From the NCBI RefSeq assembly GCF_000236925.1, contig NC_016941.1, positions 1,798,001-1,862,000 on the forward strand: a DNA stretch of 64,000 bases, read 5' to 3'. The notes under the pieces are model-generated. The model did not search any database. It worked only from the letters and a program-made list of their open reading frames with translations, and was not told the DNA's origin. This document shows positions 29,197 through 37,507 of this stretch, one piece after another. This DNA comes from Staphylococcus argenteus. GTDB taxonomy: Bacteria; Bacillota; Bacilli; Staphylococcales; Staphylococcaceae. Both the position numbers and the translations under genes were made by a program. Numbering within the stretch: the first letter of the stretch is position 1; each line of letters begins with the position of its first letter.

Positions 29197-29299
29197 ACAA
29201 AATCTACTCTCATAGAATTTGTCCAATTAGATGATATAATAGTAGAGTCGCCTATCTCTCAGGCGTCAATTTAGACGCAGAGAGGAGGTGTATAAGGTG

Positions 29300-29392
29300 A
29301 TGCTTATTTTCGTTCACATCATAGCGCCAGTCATCAGTGGCTGTGCCATTGCGTTTTTTTCTTATTGGCTAAGTAGACGCAATACAAAATAG
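29300..29392 (+). CDS. sprA1: PepA1, type I toxin peptide encoded by SprA1
   Basis: The 30-residue peptide MLIFVHIIAPVISGCAIAFF plus SYWLSRRNTK is the known PepA1 cytolytic membrane toxin. AGAGGAGGTG precedes it, and a GTG directly before the ATG is an alternative start. TATAAT at 29235 and the hairpin AGTCGCC...GGCG in the leader fit the SprA1 RNA, whose leader sequesters the start. Toxin translation is blocked by the antisense RNA at 29412-29478. Confidence 0.93.
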   Translation: MLIFVHIIAPVISGCAIAFFSYWLSRRNTK

Positions 29393-29411
29393 GTGACATA
29401 TAGCCGCACCA

Positions 29412-29478
29412 ATAAAAATCCCCTCACTACCGCAAATAGTGAGGGGATTGGTGTATAAGTAAATACTTATTTTCGTTA
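29412..29478 (-). ncRNA. sprA1AS: SprA1AS antitoxin RNA
   Basis: On the minus strand a strong promoter (TTTACA, 17-bp spacer, TATAAT at 29489-29484) would start a ~65-nt RNA ending in the hairpin ATCCCCTCACTA/TAGTGAGGGGAT plus TTTTTATT. Its 5' part is complementary to GGTGTATAAG...TTATTTTCGTT, found both here and, as an imperfect repeat, over the PepA1 ribosome-binding site (29287-29314). This matches the published mode in which SprA1AS overlaps the SprA1 3' end but represses in trans at the RBS. Confidence 0.85.
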
Positions 29479-29601
29479 TCTCAATTATACTGCTAATTTT
29501 TCTTTTTGTAAAATATGCAAGGTTTTAAAGAGAAACATCAAGAACTAAAGAGTGCTCTATGCCAAATTGGACTGATGCGTTCAATATCGGAAGTTAGAAA
29601 A

Positions 29602-29745
29602 CTAAACATTGCTTAACTTCCTTTTTACTTTTTGGAGCGTAAAGTTTTGAACATAATAATATACGATTGCACAAATGATTGTAATTTCCATAACCAAAAG
29701 ACGTGCGTTTAACATATAAATCATTAAATTATCTAATCTATTCAT
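29602..29745 (-). CDS. 47-residue putative membrane peptide
   Basis: An ATG six bases after the stop of the DUF1433 gene opens 47 codons: MNRLDNLMIYMLNARLL, then a TM segment (EITIICAIVYYYV) and a basic tail QKVKRKLSNV. There is no clear ribosome-binding site; coupling to the upstream gene is possible. Plausible but unproven. Confidence 0.4.
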   Translation of the reverse strand: MNRLDNLMIYMLNARLLVMEITIICAIVYYYVQNFTLQKVKRKLSNV

Positions 29746-29750
29746 ATTAT

Positions 29751-30203
29751 TTATTCAATTGGACCTGAAAAGAAAAATAACGGTGGCTCGGCTTCATAAT
29801 CACTTTTATCCAAGTGTTCTTTTTCAATTATTTCATCCACTGTTAATCGGTCTTTAGCATCTTTCTCTTTCAATAATCGCCCTATTTTTTCTTCCTTATA
29901 CCCTATGCTACTATTAAACTGATTTCCTTCATCTCCTGTATTTATATATGCCTGAAATTTATATTGTTTATCATTATTTATATATCCTTTAATAAAGTAT
30001 GCATCCACCGGACTTTTTTGAAACTTTGTTATTTTCATAGACTTATAGTGATTCAGGTTATGCTTAAAATACAAATCGATTCGTTTTTCTTGAGTTGAAA
30101 TATATTGATTCTTCTTATTTTTATGAGTAACATATCCAAAACACAATAAAAGTGTTAATATTAATATACATGAAATCAATATTTTTATTTTTTTATTTTC
30201 CAT
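29751..30203 (-). CDS. DUF1433 protein, TilA-like immunity to the lipase toxin
   Basis: 150 residues from ATG 30203 (AGAGGTTGAAA upstream). An N-terminal TM segment (~7-24) is followed by ERIDLYFKHNLNHYKSMKIT and the conserved DEIIEKEHLDKSDYEAEPPL end. By recall, DUF1433 proteins (TilA) neutralise the type VII lipase toxin TslA at the membrane surface. Unlike a classical lipoprotein the Cys is preceded by Leu (LLLCFG), so lipidation is doubtful. It is divergent from tslA with just 37 bp between start codons. Confidence 0.8.
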   Translation of the reverse strand: MENKKIKILISCILILTLLLCFGYVTHKNKKNQYISTQEKRIDLYFKHNLNHYKSMKITKFQKSPVDAYFIKGYINNDKQYKFQAYINTGDEGNQFNSSIGYKEEKIGRLLKEKDAKDRLTVDEIIEKEHLDKSDYEAEPPLFFFSGPIE

Positions 30204-30240
30204 TTTCAACCTCTCAATTTTATTATTAGGAGTGAATTTG

Positions 30241-31851
30241 ATGAATATATCAGATAAATTATCAAGACACATTTCTCAAATTTCATACAATACACATGAA
30301 ATTGATAATATCATTTCATATCAAGGCCAAGATTACAAAGTCATCGAAAAACGCGACGACACCCAAAATGGATTTAGGGCATATGTTTTCGCTCCAGTAA
30401 TCAAAGGTAAAGTTGATAAGAGTCAACTTTTAATAGGTTATGCTGGCACTAACCCATATAGTCTAAACGATATTCGTACTGATTTACAACTTCCCATTCA
30501 TCATAACACAAATAACCTAAAAATTAATAATCATTATAAAGATTTAAATAACTTAACTATCCACAAAAAATACAATACAATAAATGATAAAAATGACCTG
30601 TTTAGTTTTTCTTCTGCGTTATATTCTAAATCACTTTTAGGTAATCTATGGGTAGCTAAGTTTGCACCTACTCAAATGGACGAAAGTGATGCATTTACTG
30701 AATCAGTTAAAAAGAAATATCCAGATAGTGAAATTCACCCATTAGGACATAGTTTAGGTGCATTTCTAGCTCAATATAATTTAATAAAACATAATCTGGA
30801 TAACGGTACAACGTTTGCAGCACCTAACGTATACCATTCATTTACTGGCGACTTTAAAAAAGACATTGATAATGGTGTCTATGATTCAAAAATACGCAAT
30901 ATTGGCCATTTTGATGATCCTATTAATAAATTGAATTTTTTTAATCCTCGTATTGGCAAAAATATTACAGCAATGCCACATTATGATGGATTTATAACTG
31001 CCCTTCCTTTGATTGGTCAACACACAATTGAATCTTACAATGATTTCGATGCAGATGGTAATGTGAAGGAAATGCCAGAACTTGAACAATTTAATGATGA
31101 TCCATCTCTTACTAATAGATTTCAATTATTTGACCCATTTGGTATAAATAGCAGATTTTTCGACTCTATTAAAATCGATAGTTCTATATTAAATAGAACA
31201 AGTGAAAATGATTTTGATCCTTTTGCTATTCTCAATAAAAAAGATAAATTATTCGAATCAAATGATTTTGATATAGAAGGATTTAATAATAAACAAAAAG
31301 AAGATTTAAGTATTGATTTAAATCCTTTTGATGATGAACTAAATGATGATGACGATCCATTAATTCCCAAAAGAGACGATAGAAAAAAATTAAAAGCAGA
31401 AAAAGAAAGCTCTGTTAAAAAAGGTAAAGGTGGTTCCAAAGATTCAGGCAAAAAAGTAAAAATTCAGCCTGATGAAGTGCGTAATATCGCTAACACAATC
31501 CGTGATAGACTAATTTTGTATACTCAAATAATTACTGCATTGGATGAATATAGAGAAGAAACAATATCAGGGGGTAATCGCATTTTAGATAAATATCAAT
31601 CGGAGCTTCTAAGCGGTCCACATGAATTTATAACACCTTATGATCTTGAACAATATATGGAGATTTTAGCAGTTGAGGGAAGTTTAGGAAATTTCAAGTT
31701 TTATAATAATGGTTTAATGGATGACTTAATTCAAGAATTAGATCAAAACAAAAAAGACTTGTTACAATTTGCTGAAAAACTAGAATTTGCTGCAAATAAA
31801 TTCGAAGAAAAAGATTTAGAAGAAAGCGATGTTTTTGGACTATTTAGTTAA
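30241..31851 (+). CDS. tslA: TslA-type type VII secreted lipase toxin
   Basis: 536 residues. The N-terminal half is an alpha/beta lipase: oxyanion-region GYAGTNP near 68, nucleophile elbow PLGHSLGAFLAQ (Ser ~171) and downstream Asp/His candidates in GHFDDPINK and MPHYDGF. An acidic linker (~310-400) leads to a C-terminal helical LXG-like targeting domain. This reversed order (toxin first) is that reported for TslA, an antibacterial phospholipase exported by the type VII system. ATG 30241 has AGGAG eight bases upstream; the GTG at 30232 overlaps that site. Followed by a WXG100-like gene. Confidence 0.85.
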   Translation: MNISDKLSRHISQISYNTHEIDNIISYQGQDYKVIEKRDDTQNGFRAYVFAPVIKGKVDKSQLLIGYAGTNPYSLNDIRTDLQLPIHHNTNNLKINNHYKDLNNLTIHKKYNTINDKNDLFSFSSALYSKSLLGNLWVAKFAPTQMDESDAFTESVKKKYPDSEIHPLGHSLGAFLAQYNLIKHNLDNGTTFAAPNVYHSFTGDFKKDIDNGVYDSKIRNIGHFDDPINKLNFFNPRIGKNITAMPHYDGFITALPLIGQHTIESYNDFDADGNVKEMPELEQFNDDPSLTNRFQLFDPFGINSRFFDSIKIDSSILNRTSENDFDPFAILNKKDKLFESNDFDIEGFNNKQKEDLSIDLNPFDDELNDDDDPLIPKRDDRKKLKAEKESSVKKGKGGSKDSGKKVKIQPDEVRNIANTIRDRLILYTQIITALDEYREETISGGNRILDKYQSELLSGPHEFITPYDLEQYMEILAVEGSLGNFKFYNNGLMDDLIQELDQNKKDLLQFAEKLEFAANKFEEKDLEESDVFGLFS

Positions 31852-31865
31852 AGAGGGTAATTAAA

Positions 31866-32165
31866 ATGAGCTCAAAAGATGCAAAAAAAAGTCAAGAAGA
31901 AGCTAGATTGCAACAATTAAAGCAAGAGATGCGTAATAGTACTGATAATATGGTTAGCAATGCTAAAAATAATGTAGCATTAAAATCTCAAACATTAAAT
32001 GAAATCATTGAAACAATTAATAATTCTTCGCAAAATTTAGAAAGTACATTTGAAGGAAAAGCAAGCGAAGCAGCCCAACAAAGTATAAATAAACTCAAAA
32101 ACAATAACGAAAATCTTAAACAAAAATTTGAATCCCTATTAAATACAATGAAGATAAATGGATAA
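31866..32165 (+). CDS. Small helical WXG100/LXG-associated protein (TlaA-like)
   Basis: 99 residues, entirely helical and highly charged, with two predicted helices and a turn around SSQNLESTFEG. It starts 14 bp after tslA behind AGAGGG. Such small proteins bind the LXG-like domain of the toxin to target it to the EssC secretion machine. Published TslA loci carry two of these partners; only one is seen here. Confidence 0.75.
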   Translation: MSSKDAKKSQEEARLQQLKQEMRNSTDNMVSNAKNNVALKSQTLNEIIETINNSSQNLESTFEGKASEAAQQSINKLKNNNENLKQKFESLLNTMKING

Positions 32166-32291
32166 TATAGAGGTATTATTTATTTAACTGTACTTTTTTA
32201 CACATTACGAAAATCCCCTCGCTAAACAAATAGTGAAGGGATTTATGTTAACTCATATTCTATGCTGAACTAAATATCAAATTTAATACTA

Positions 32292-33557
32292 TTATATAAA
32301 CATTTTTTGAAGTAAAACCTGCTTACATCGCTTGATATACATTATTTTTTCTTGCTGCAATTCAATTAGTTTTTCATTTCTATTAAAAAACTGTCCCACT
32401 TTTTCTTGTTCGTGATTGCTTGGCATATTCAGTGTCTGAGATTTGACAATTTCTGAATTTAAATTAACCTGACTACCTGGTTGACCGTATTTACTCCATT
32501 TATCCTTGAAATATTCAAGCCAATAGTACATAAAGAATAAATTAAACTTAGGCTTTAAAAATATTAAAAATCCATCATGAACTCCCGTTTTCACAAAATT
32601 CATTACAGGTTTTCCAATACTTGCCGCAATACTTAATAATAAATGTGTTGTTACTAAAACCCTTGTTTTTTCTTGACCTTCAATTGATAATTTTTGTTCC
32701 AAATGATAAATTTTCCCGTTTTGATTTGTAACATCAGAAATTCTTAGCCATCCTATATCTGATTCTTTATTAAACCATTTAGGATCTTTAATAGGTCTAG
32801 GAGAAGCCCCTCGTACAATTTGTGATAATTCCCCTAATTGCTTCTCTTCCCAATCTGGATAATCATTACCATTCTCATCTTTGAATCGCAATTCTTGTGA
32901 AAAGATTTTCTGCATATAGCCTTTTTTCTGTTGTTGAAGTAATTCAAGTTTTTGTTCTTCTAGTACAATTTGTCGGTCAAGTTTGCTGAAGAATTGTCCT
33001 ATTTTTTGTTGTTCTTTTAGTGTTGTGGTTTTTAAAGTTAGACTACCTAATGTACTTAGTCCTATTCTCATTCGAGTTGACCCCGAACTATTATCCTCAA
33101 CTTTTTTTCTAAAACTTTTTCTATTTATACACTCAAGTACAAACTTTGTATTGAAATGTACTGTGTCAACACTTAATCTTATCCCATCTGAGGCCATTAG
33201 ATATTTCCCTATATTATTATCCGGTACAATCGCTGCTCTTGCTATAGGATCTGCCATTTTAGCAATAACTATATCTCCTGGAAATACATTACAACTTTTA
33301 AGTACTTCTGCTTTCTCATTAGATGTAAAGACCTTATTACTATTATAGAAATATCCATCTCCAATGTTTTGAAGTTGAATAATTTGTATCCCATCAGTTG
33401 TATAGTCAGATTTTTTTAAATCAGAGCCAAAAGGCCCACCTGTATAACTATATTTATCCTTAGGGTTTCTTAACTCTCTTAATTCCTTCTCTTCCCATTC
33501 GCCTTCAAATCCTGGGAATCTCAACTCTGGCACGTTCATTTTTCCTGTATTACTCAT
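32292..33557 (-). CDS. hsdS: HsdS, type I restriction-modification specificity subunit
   Basis: 421 residues with two target-recognition domains (about 20-180 and 225-390) separated by the conserved helical spacer KLDRQIVLEEQKLELLQQQK and closed by a second FFNRNEKLIELQQEKI helix. It directs HsdM (and HsdR encoded elsewhere) to a bipartite DNA site. Begins within the end of hsdM (8-bp overlap). The TRDs set the lineage-specific target, which I cannot predict. Confidence 0.92.
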   Translation of the reverse strand: MSNTGKMNVPELRFPGFEGEWEEKELRELRNPKDKYSYTGGPFGSDLKKSDYTTDGIQIIQLQNIGDGYFYNSNKVFTSNEKAEVLKSCNVFPGDIVIAKMADPIARAAIVPDNNIGKYLMASDGIRLSVDTVHFNTKFVLECINRKSFRKKVEDNSSGSTRMRIGLSTLGSLTLKTTTLKEQQKIGQFFSKLDRQIVLEEQKLELLQQQKKGYMQKIFSQELRFKDENGNDYPDWEEKQLGELSQIVRGASPRPIKDPKWFNKESDIGWLRISDVTNQNGKIYHLEQKLSIEGQEKTRVLVTTHLLLSIAASIGKPVMNFVKTGVHDGFLIFLKPKFNLFFMYYWLEYFKDKWSKYGQPGSQVNLNSEIVKSQTLNMPSNHEQEKVGQFFNRNEKLIELQQEKIMYIKRCKQVLLQKMFI

Positions 33558-35106
33558 CTTTCAACACCCCAAGTTCTTTCAGGTATACATTGATTTCTTG
33601 TTCAACTTCTGCGATTTCTTTGTCGATATTTTTCAAATCTTGTTGGACTTGATCTAAATCAATTGGCGCTTCTTCTTCGAATGTATCGACATATCTCGGT
33701 ATGTTTAGGTTGTAATCGTTATCGGCAATTTCTTGTAATGTCGCGCTGTAGCTATATTTATCAATCGTTTCTTTACGCTTATATGTGTCAATAATGCGAT
33801 CGACTTGGGCGTCGCTTAAATGGTTTTGATTTTTTCCTTTTTCAAAATCATTGGATGCATCGATAAATAGTACGTTGTCGTCTTGTTGGCGACATTTTTT
33901 AAATACTAAAATACATGTTGGAATACTTGTCCCATAGAAAATATTGGCTGGTAAGCCAATCACAGCTTCTAAGTAGTTCTTTTCTTCGATTAAATAGCGA
34001 CGAATGACACCTTCTGCGGCACCACGGAATAATACACCATGTGGTAGTACAACTGCCATGGTACCTTCATCGTCTAGATAATGTACCATGTGTTGAATAA
34101 AGGCAAAGTCTGCTTTGGATTTTGGCGCAAGTTTGCCGTAACCGCTGAAGCGTTCGTCATTTTCAAATTTTGAATCTGCTGACCATTTCGCACTGTATGG
34201 TGGGTTCGCTATAACCGCATCAAATGCATTGCCTAAAAAGGCTGGATTTTCCAACGTGTCATCATTACGGATATCGAAATTTTCATAACGTACATCATGT
34301 AACAACATGTTCATACGTGCTAAGTTGTATGTGGTATTGTTACGTTCTTGGCCAAAATAACGATACACTTTCGTCTCTTTACCAACACGTAACAGCAATG
34401 AACCTGAACCACATGTTGGGTCATACACGTGACGTAATTTATCTTTACCGTCTGTGACAATCTTCGCCAGTATCTTAGATACTTGTTGTGGTGTATAAAA
34501 CTCGCCTGCTTTTTTACCTGCTGTCGCCGCAAAACGCCCGATAAGGAATTCGTATGCATCGCCTAACATATCAATTTCCATGTCGCTGTGAACGAATGGT
34601 AAATCGTCAAGATTAATCATGACTTTTGAGATTAGTGCAGTACGTTCTTTCACATTGTTACCTAGTCGCGTTGAACTCAAGTCCATATCGCTGAACAGTC
34701 CGATAAAGTCATTTTCACTTTCTTCACCTAATGTCGATGTTTCAACTTTACGAATTGCCGTCGCCAGATGTTCGATATCGAAATTTTGTGTTTCAATTTC
34801 ACGAATCATCGCGCTGAATAAATCTTGTGGCTCAATGAAGTAACCGACTTGGTCAATTAATTCTGCTTTTAAATCTTCACGGTATTCTTCATCTACCCAT
34901 GCTTCTTGATACGTGATATTTTCACCTGCCAAGGCATCTGTGTATTCTTGTTCCGCTTTTTCAGATAGGAAGCGATAGAAAATCAAGCCTAAAATGTAAT
35001 TACGGAATTCACTCGCATCCATGTTCCCTCTTAAATCATTCGCAATCGACCATAATTTTTTATGTAATTCAGCTTGTTGCTGACGTTGTTTTTCAGTAAT
35101 AGACAT
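33550..35106 (-). CDS. hsdM: HsdM, type I DNA methyltransferase
   Basis: 518 residues from ATG 35106 (GCGGAGGAATCAC upstream), the standard length for staphylococcal HsdM. The SAM-binding region VYDPTCGSGSLLLRV and the catalytic NPPY motif (AVIANPPYSAKW) are intact, so it is an N6-adenine methyltransferase. The open frame to 35319 is untranslated. No hsdR is in this window; in S. aureus it lies elsewhere and serves both island copies. Confidence 0.95.
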   Translation of the reverse strand: MSITEKQRQQQAELHKKLWSIANDLRGNMDASEFRNYILGLIFYRFLSEKAEQEYTDALAGENITYQEAWVDEEYREDLKAELIDQVGYFIEPQDLFSAMIREIETQNFDIEHLATAIRKVETSTLGEESENDFIGLFSDMDLSSTRLGNNVKERTALISKVMINLDDLPFVHSDMEIDMLGDAYEFLIGRFAATAGKKAGEFYTPQQVSKILAKIVTDGKDKLRHVYDPTCGSGSLLLRVGKETKVYRYFGQERNNTTYNLARMNMLLHDVRYENFDIRNDDTLENPAFLGNAFDAVIANPPYSAKWSADSKFENDERFSGYGKLAPKSKADFAFIQHMVHYLDDEGTMAVVLPHGVLFRGAAEGVIRRYLIEEKNYLEAVIGLPANIFYGTSIPTCILVFKKCRQQDDNVLFIDASNDFEKGKNQNHLSDAQVDRIIDTYKRKETIDKYSYSATLQEIADNDYNLNIPRYVDTFEEEAPIDLDQVQQDLKNIDKEIAEVEQEINVYLKELGVLKDE

Positions 35107-35538
35107 GTGATTCCTCCGCCTTTGAATAAGTAATTTATCTCTTTGTGTAATAGATTTATTATAACATTTGGTTATGTTGCGATGTGGAGAATTTTGGTGA
35201 TAATAATGGAAAGTTATTATTATAAAATCATGGATGGAAAATTTTTGTAGTCGCGTTGTAAATTTTTCTAATCCTCTTAATATCATCTGAAGTTTCAATG
35301 GTATTAAATAAATGCACATCTATACATAAGTAGAACAAATAATTGTATTTGTTCAAATCATTTTATTTACATTTATATTCCCTAAAACACTTATCAACAT
35401 TACTATTTCTCTTCATTCTTTATGATTAGGATAAAAAATTATATTAAAAAATTATTCTAACTTTTAGTTAATAGTCATTTAATACATTTGTTATTTTTAG
35501 TTAATTGTTTTTCTAAAAAATTATTATTATATTTGCAT

Positions 35539-35552
35539 TGTAAACGTTTACA
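35539..35552 (+). promoter_or_regulatory. Perfect cre (CcpA) site before a secreted-protein gene
   Basis: TGTAAACGTTTACA is a full palindrome and an exact match to TGWAANCGNTNWCA. It sits 24 bp before ATG 35576, overlapping the expected start of transcription or the leader, so CcpA should repress the gene in glucose. Confidence 0.85.
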
Positions 35553-35575
35553 ATATAAAAAGAGGAGCAATTAAA

Positions 35576-36154
35576 ATGAATACAAAATTGTTAGGTAAGA
35601 CATTAGTAGCCAGCGCATTAGTTTTAACGACATTAGGAACAGGATTTCATTCTTCATACTTAGGATTAGATACAAATAAAGTTGTTAAAACAGCAAAAGC
35701 AGATAGTTTAACTGATGGGCAATTATGGCTAGGCGTTAAAAAATCTCTAATTGATGCACAAATTATTAGCGGAAATAAAGATGAAGAGGTTAAAGTTAGT
35801 TATGTACGTAATGATGGACAATCAAGTAGTGTAACTGCACATGGTGATACTAACAATGACTTTTTCAATAAACCAAGTGATTTCTCCAAGTTATCAAAAA
35901 TTGATATTACAAGAGTGAATATTGGGGGGAATGATTTTAATACTACACTTTCTGGAAAAGAAGCATGGGAAAAATTGACGAAGAACCTTCTTGAAAATGG
36001 ATTAGTAAAAAATGGTGAAAGCGTTACAATATTTAATACTGACACTTCAAAGTCAACAGTGACTTCTGTTACTGGTAAAGTGGGAGAAGGAGTAACTAGT
36101 GGTGGCGAAAACACATTGACTAAACGCTTCATCGACAAAATCACAATCGAATAA
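35576..36154 (+). CDS. Secreted protein of unknown function
   Basis: 192 residues. A Sec signal peptide (KTLVASALVLTTLGTGFHSS, then a likely cleavage near AKA-DS at ~42) precedes a mature ~150-residue alpha/beta domain with a repeated architecture: two ITSGNKDEEVKV / VTIFNTDTS-type strands each after a helix. Build and signal recall small staphylococcal secreted immune-evasion proteins (Map/SSL-like); the name DUF4888 comes to mind but I cannot confirm it. AGAGGAG precedes ATG. cre-controlled. Confidence 0.75.
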   Translation: MNTKLLGKTLVASALVLTTLGTGFHSSYLGLDTNKVVKTAKADSLTDGQLWLGVKKSLIDAQIISGNKDEEVKVSYVRNDGQSSSVTAHGDTNNDFFNKPSDFSKLSKIDITRVNIGGNDFNTTLSGKEAWEKLTKNLLENGLVKNGESVTIFNTDTSKSTVTSVTGKVGEGVTSGGENTLTKRFIDKITIE

Positions 36155-36245
36155 ATAAATTCTTAATACCCTTTCTTACAAACCACCTAACCCATAATAG
36201 ATTAAAACGTCATTGATTATTTAAAATAGCGGATAAAATAAAAAA

Positions 36246-36352
36246 CCATTCCGCATTAACTTTGGCAAGTTGGAATGGTTAAAAAATATTTTTAGAAGCC
36301 AGCGTTTGGCTTACTAAGACGACATGTTCGCGCATGTCGTCTTATTTTTACA
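36246..36352 (+). terminator. Two tandem terminator hairpins
   Basis: AACCATTCC...GGAATGGTT (36246-36283) and AAGACGACATG-TTCGCG-CATGTCGTCTT plus ATTTTTA (36317-36352). They follow the secreted-protein gene. The rest of 36155-36567 shows no gene. Confidence 0.75.
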
Positions 36353-36567
36353 TTTATATAATAACACGCAATTCAATAAAATGTCTATCCAATAAATCAC
36401 AATTGCATTCAAGATCAAAAACTTTACATTTAAAGAATCAGACATAATCAATCGCGCCTAATACCCCTTCTGTCCAAATACAAAATCATTTTGCATTATT
36501 GTCTATCAATTCTCTTTTCTCCCTTTTTAACACAACTAAACTCCATTTTTCACCAGCGCTACAATTC

Positions 36568-36810
36568 CTAGTCTTTAATCGTTCTGCCACTCCATTTATT
36601 GAATCCTTTAAAGAGTAAAACTGCCAATAGCAACGTGATAATAATATAGATTACCATTGTCATCATCACTGGTATATTGCCTTCAATATACATATATACA
36701 TAACGCGTTGCATATGTGATTAGTAAATAGAACCACGAATGATCTCCGAGCACTTCTAATCCAAAATAGACGTTAAAAATAAACATTAAAATGCCGACAA
36801 CAATAGCCAT
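36568..36810 (-). CDS. Small membrane protein, possibly the end of an ABC-2 permease
   Basis: 80 residues with two strong TM segments (1-20, 48-68) joined by a short loop, ending FKGFNKWSGRTIKD. The layout is like the last two helices of an ABC-2/lantibiotic-immunity permease (EpiG/BsaG type), and this island often carries a bsa operon, so it may be a 5'-truncated relic. The ATG has no good ribosome-binding site. Confidence 0.45.
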   Translation of the reverse strand: MAIVVGILMFIFNVYFGLEVLGDHSWFYLLITYATRYVYMYIEGNIPVMMTMVIYIIITLLLAVLLFKGFNKWSGRTIKD

Positions 36811-36825
36811 TACGTCTTTAATAAA

Positions 36826-36963
36826 ATGAAAAATTTAGAATTAATAATAAATTCATTTTTACATAAGGACAAAACTTCTCAAGAGTTTTTAGATATTGAA
36901 GCCATTACCGAAATAGAATGTAACACTAAAAAATTATTAAGTTTATATAATACATTTGCATAA
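36826..36963 (+). pseudogene. 45-codon coding remnant
   Basis: An open frame from ATG 36826 to TAA 36961 reads like protein (DKTSQEFLDIEAITEIECNT) but lacks a ribosome-binding site and a recognisable family. Probably the 3' end of a deleted gene before the DUF6978-like/DUF1828 pair. Confidence 0.3.
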
Positions 36964-37029
36964 CTACTTGTACTGTAAATAATATATAAGGATTTACGAC
37001 CATAAAATGTAAACTAAGGAGATATCTAA

Positions 37030-37503
37030 ATGAAGTTGAAACTGAATGATAAAGATTTCAATTATTTACTAAATTTAAGTAAAGAAATACTTGAACAATA
37101 CAACATTAAATTAGTTGACACTTGTAAGGGAGATATTAGCATTACGTCAACTAACACTGAATATTGTTTTATTTTAAGTTATTTTTTAAAGCCCGGAAAA
37201 GCAACTATAAATTTTAGAGAATGTCGTTACAATCATTGTTTGTTAAGAATAAATCTTAATGACGGTTTTCATAAAAACTCTAATAATGTGAAAATAAGAG
37301 GAAATAGAATTAATATATTTTCTGAAAAGGAATTTAAAGAAAAAGATGATGGAAAAACATATATGGTTGCATATCCTTTACCCTATAAATTATTTGAAGA
37401 TAGCTCTGATTTTATTAAGCAATTATTTACAATGCTTAAATATACAAAAACTAATCATAATGATAATATTAAAATTGAAACTAATATATTTATGAGGTGG
37501 TGA
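37030..37503 (+). CDS. DUF6978-like protein, first gene of a two-gene module
   Basis: 157 residues from ATG 37030 (AAGGAGATATCTAA upstream). The pattern CLLRINLNDGFHKNSNNVKI, then RINIFSEKEF and VAYPLP, parallels the gene at 42977 (HANPPNNERI, HIHIYTEEY, AIPLKD), which fits DUF6978. No TM or signal. It ends 4 bp before the DUF1828 gene, in an obligatory-looking pair. Function unknown; similar pairs sit in mobile and defence-rich DNA. Confidence 0.65.
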   Translation: MKLKLNDKDFNYLLNLSKEILEQYNIKLVDTCKGDISITSTNTEYCFILSYFLKPGKATINFRECRYNHCLLRINLNDGFHKNSNNVKIRGNRINIFSEKEFKEKDDGKTYMVAYPLPYKLFEDSSDFIKQLFTMLKYTKTNHNDNIKIETNIFMRW

Positions 37504-37507
37504 AACT

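Noticed and set aside
29589..29635. Plus-strand hairpin GGAAGTTA...TAACTTCC with T-run and preceding frame ending SEVRKLNIA
   Set aside because: Looks like the 3' end of a deleted gene; no start or family could be found, so not listed as a gene.
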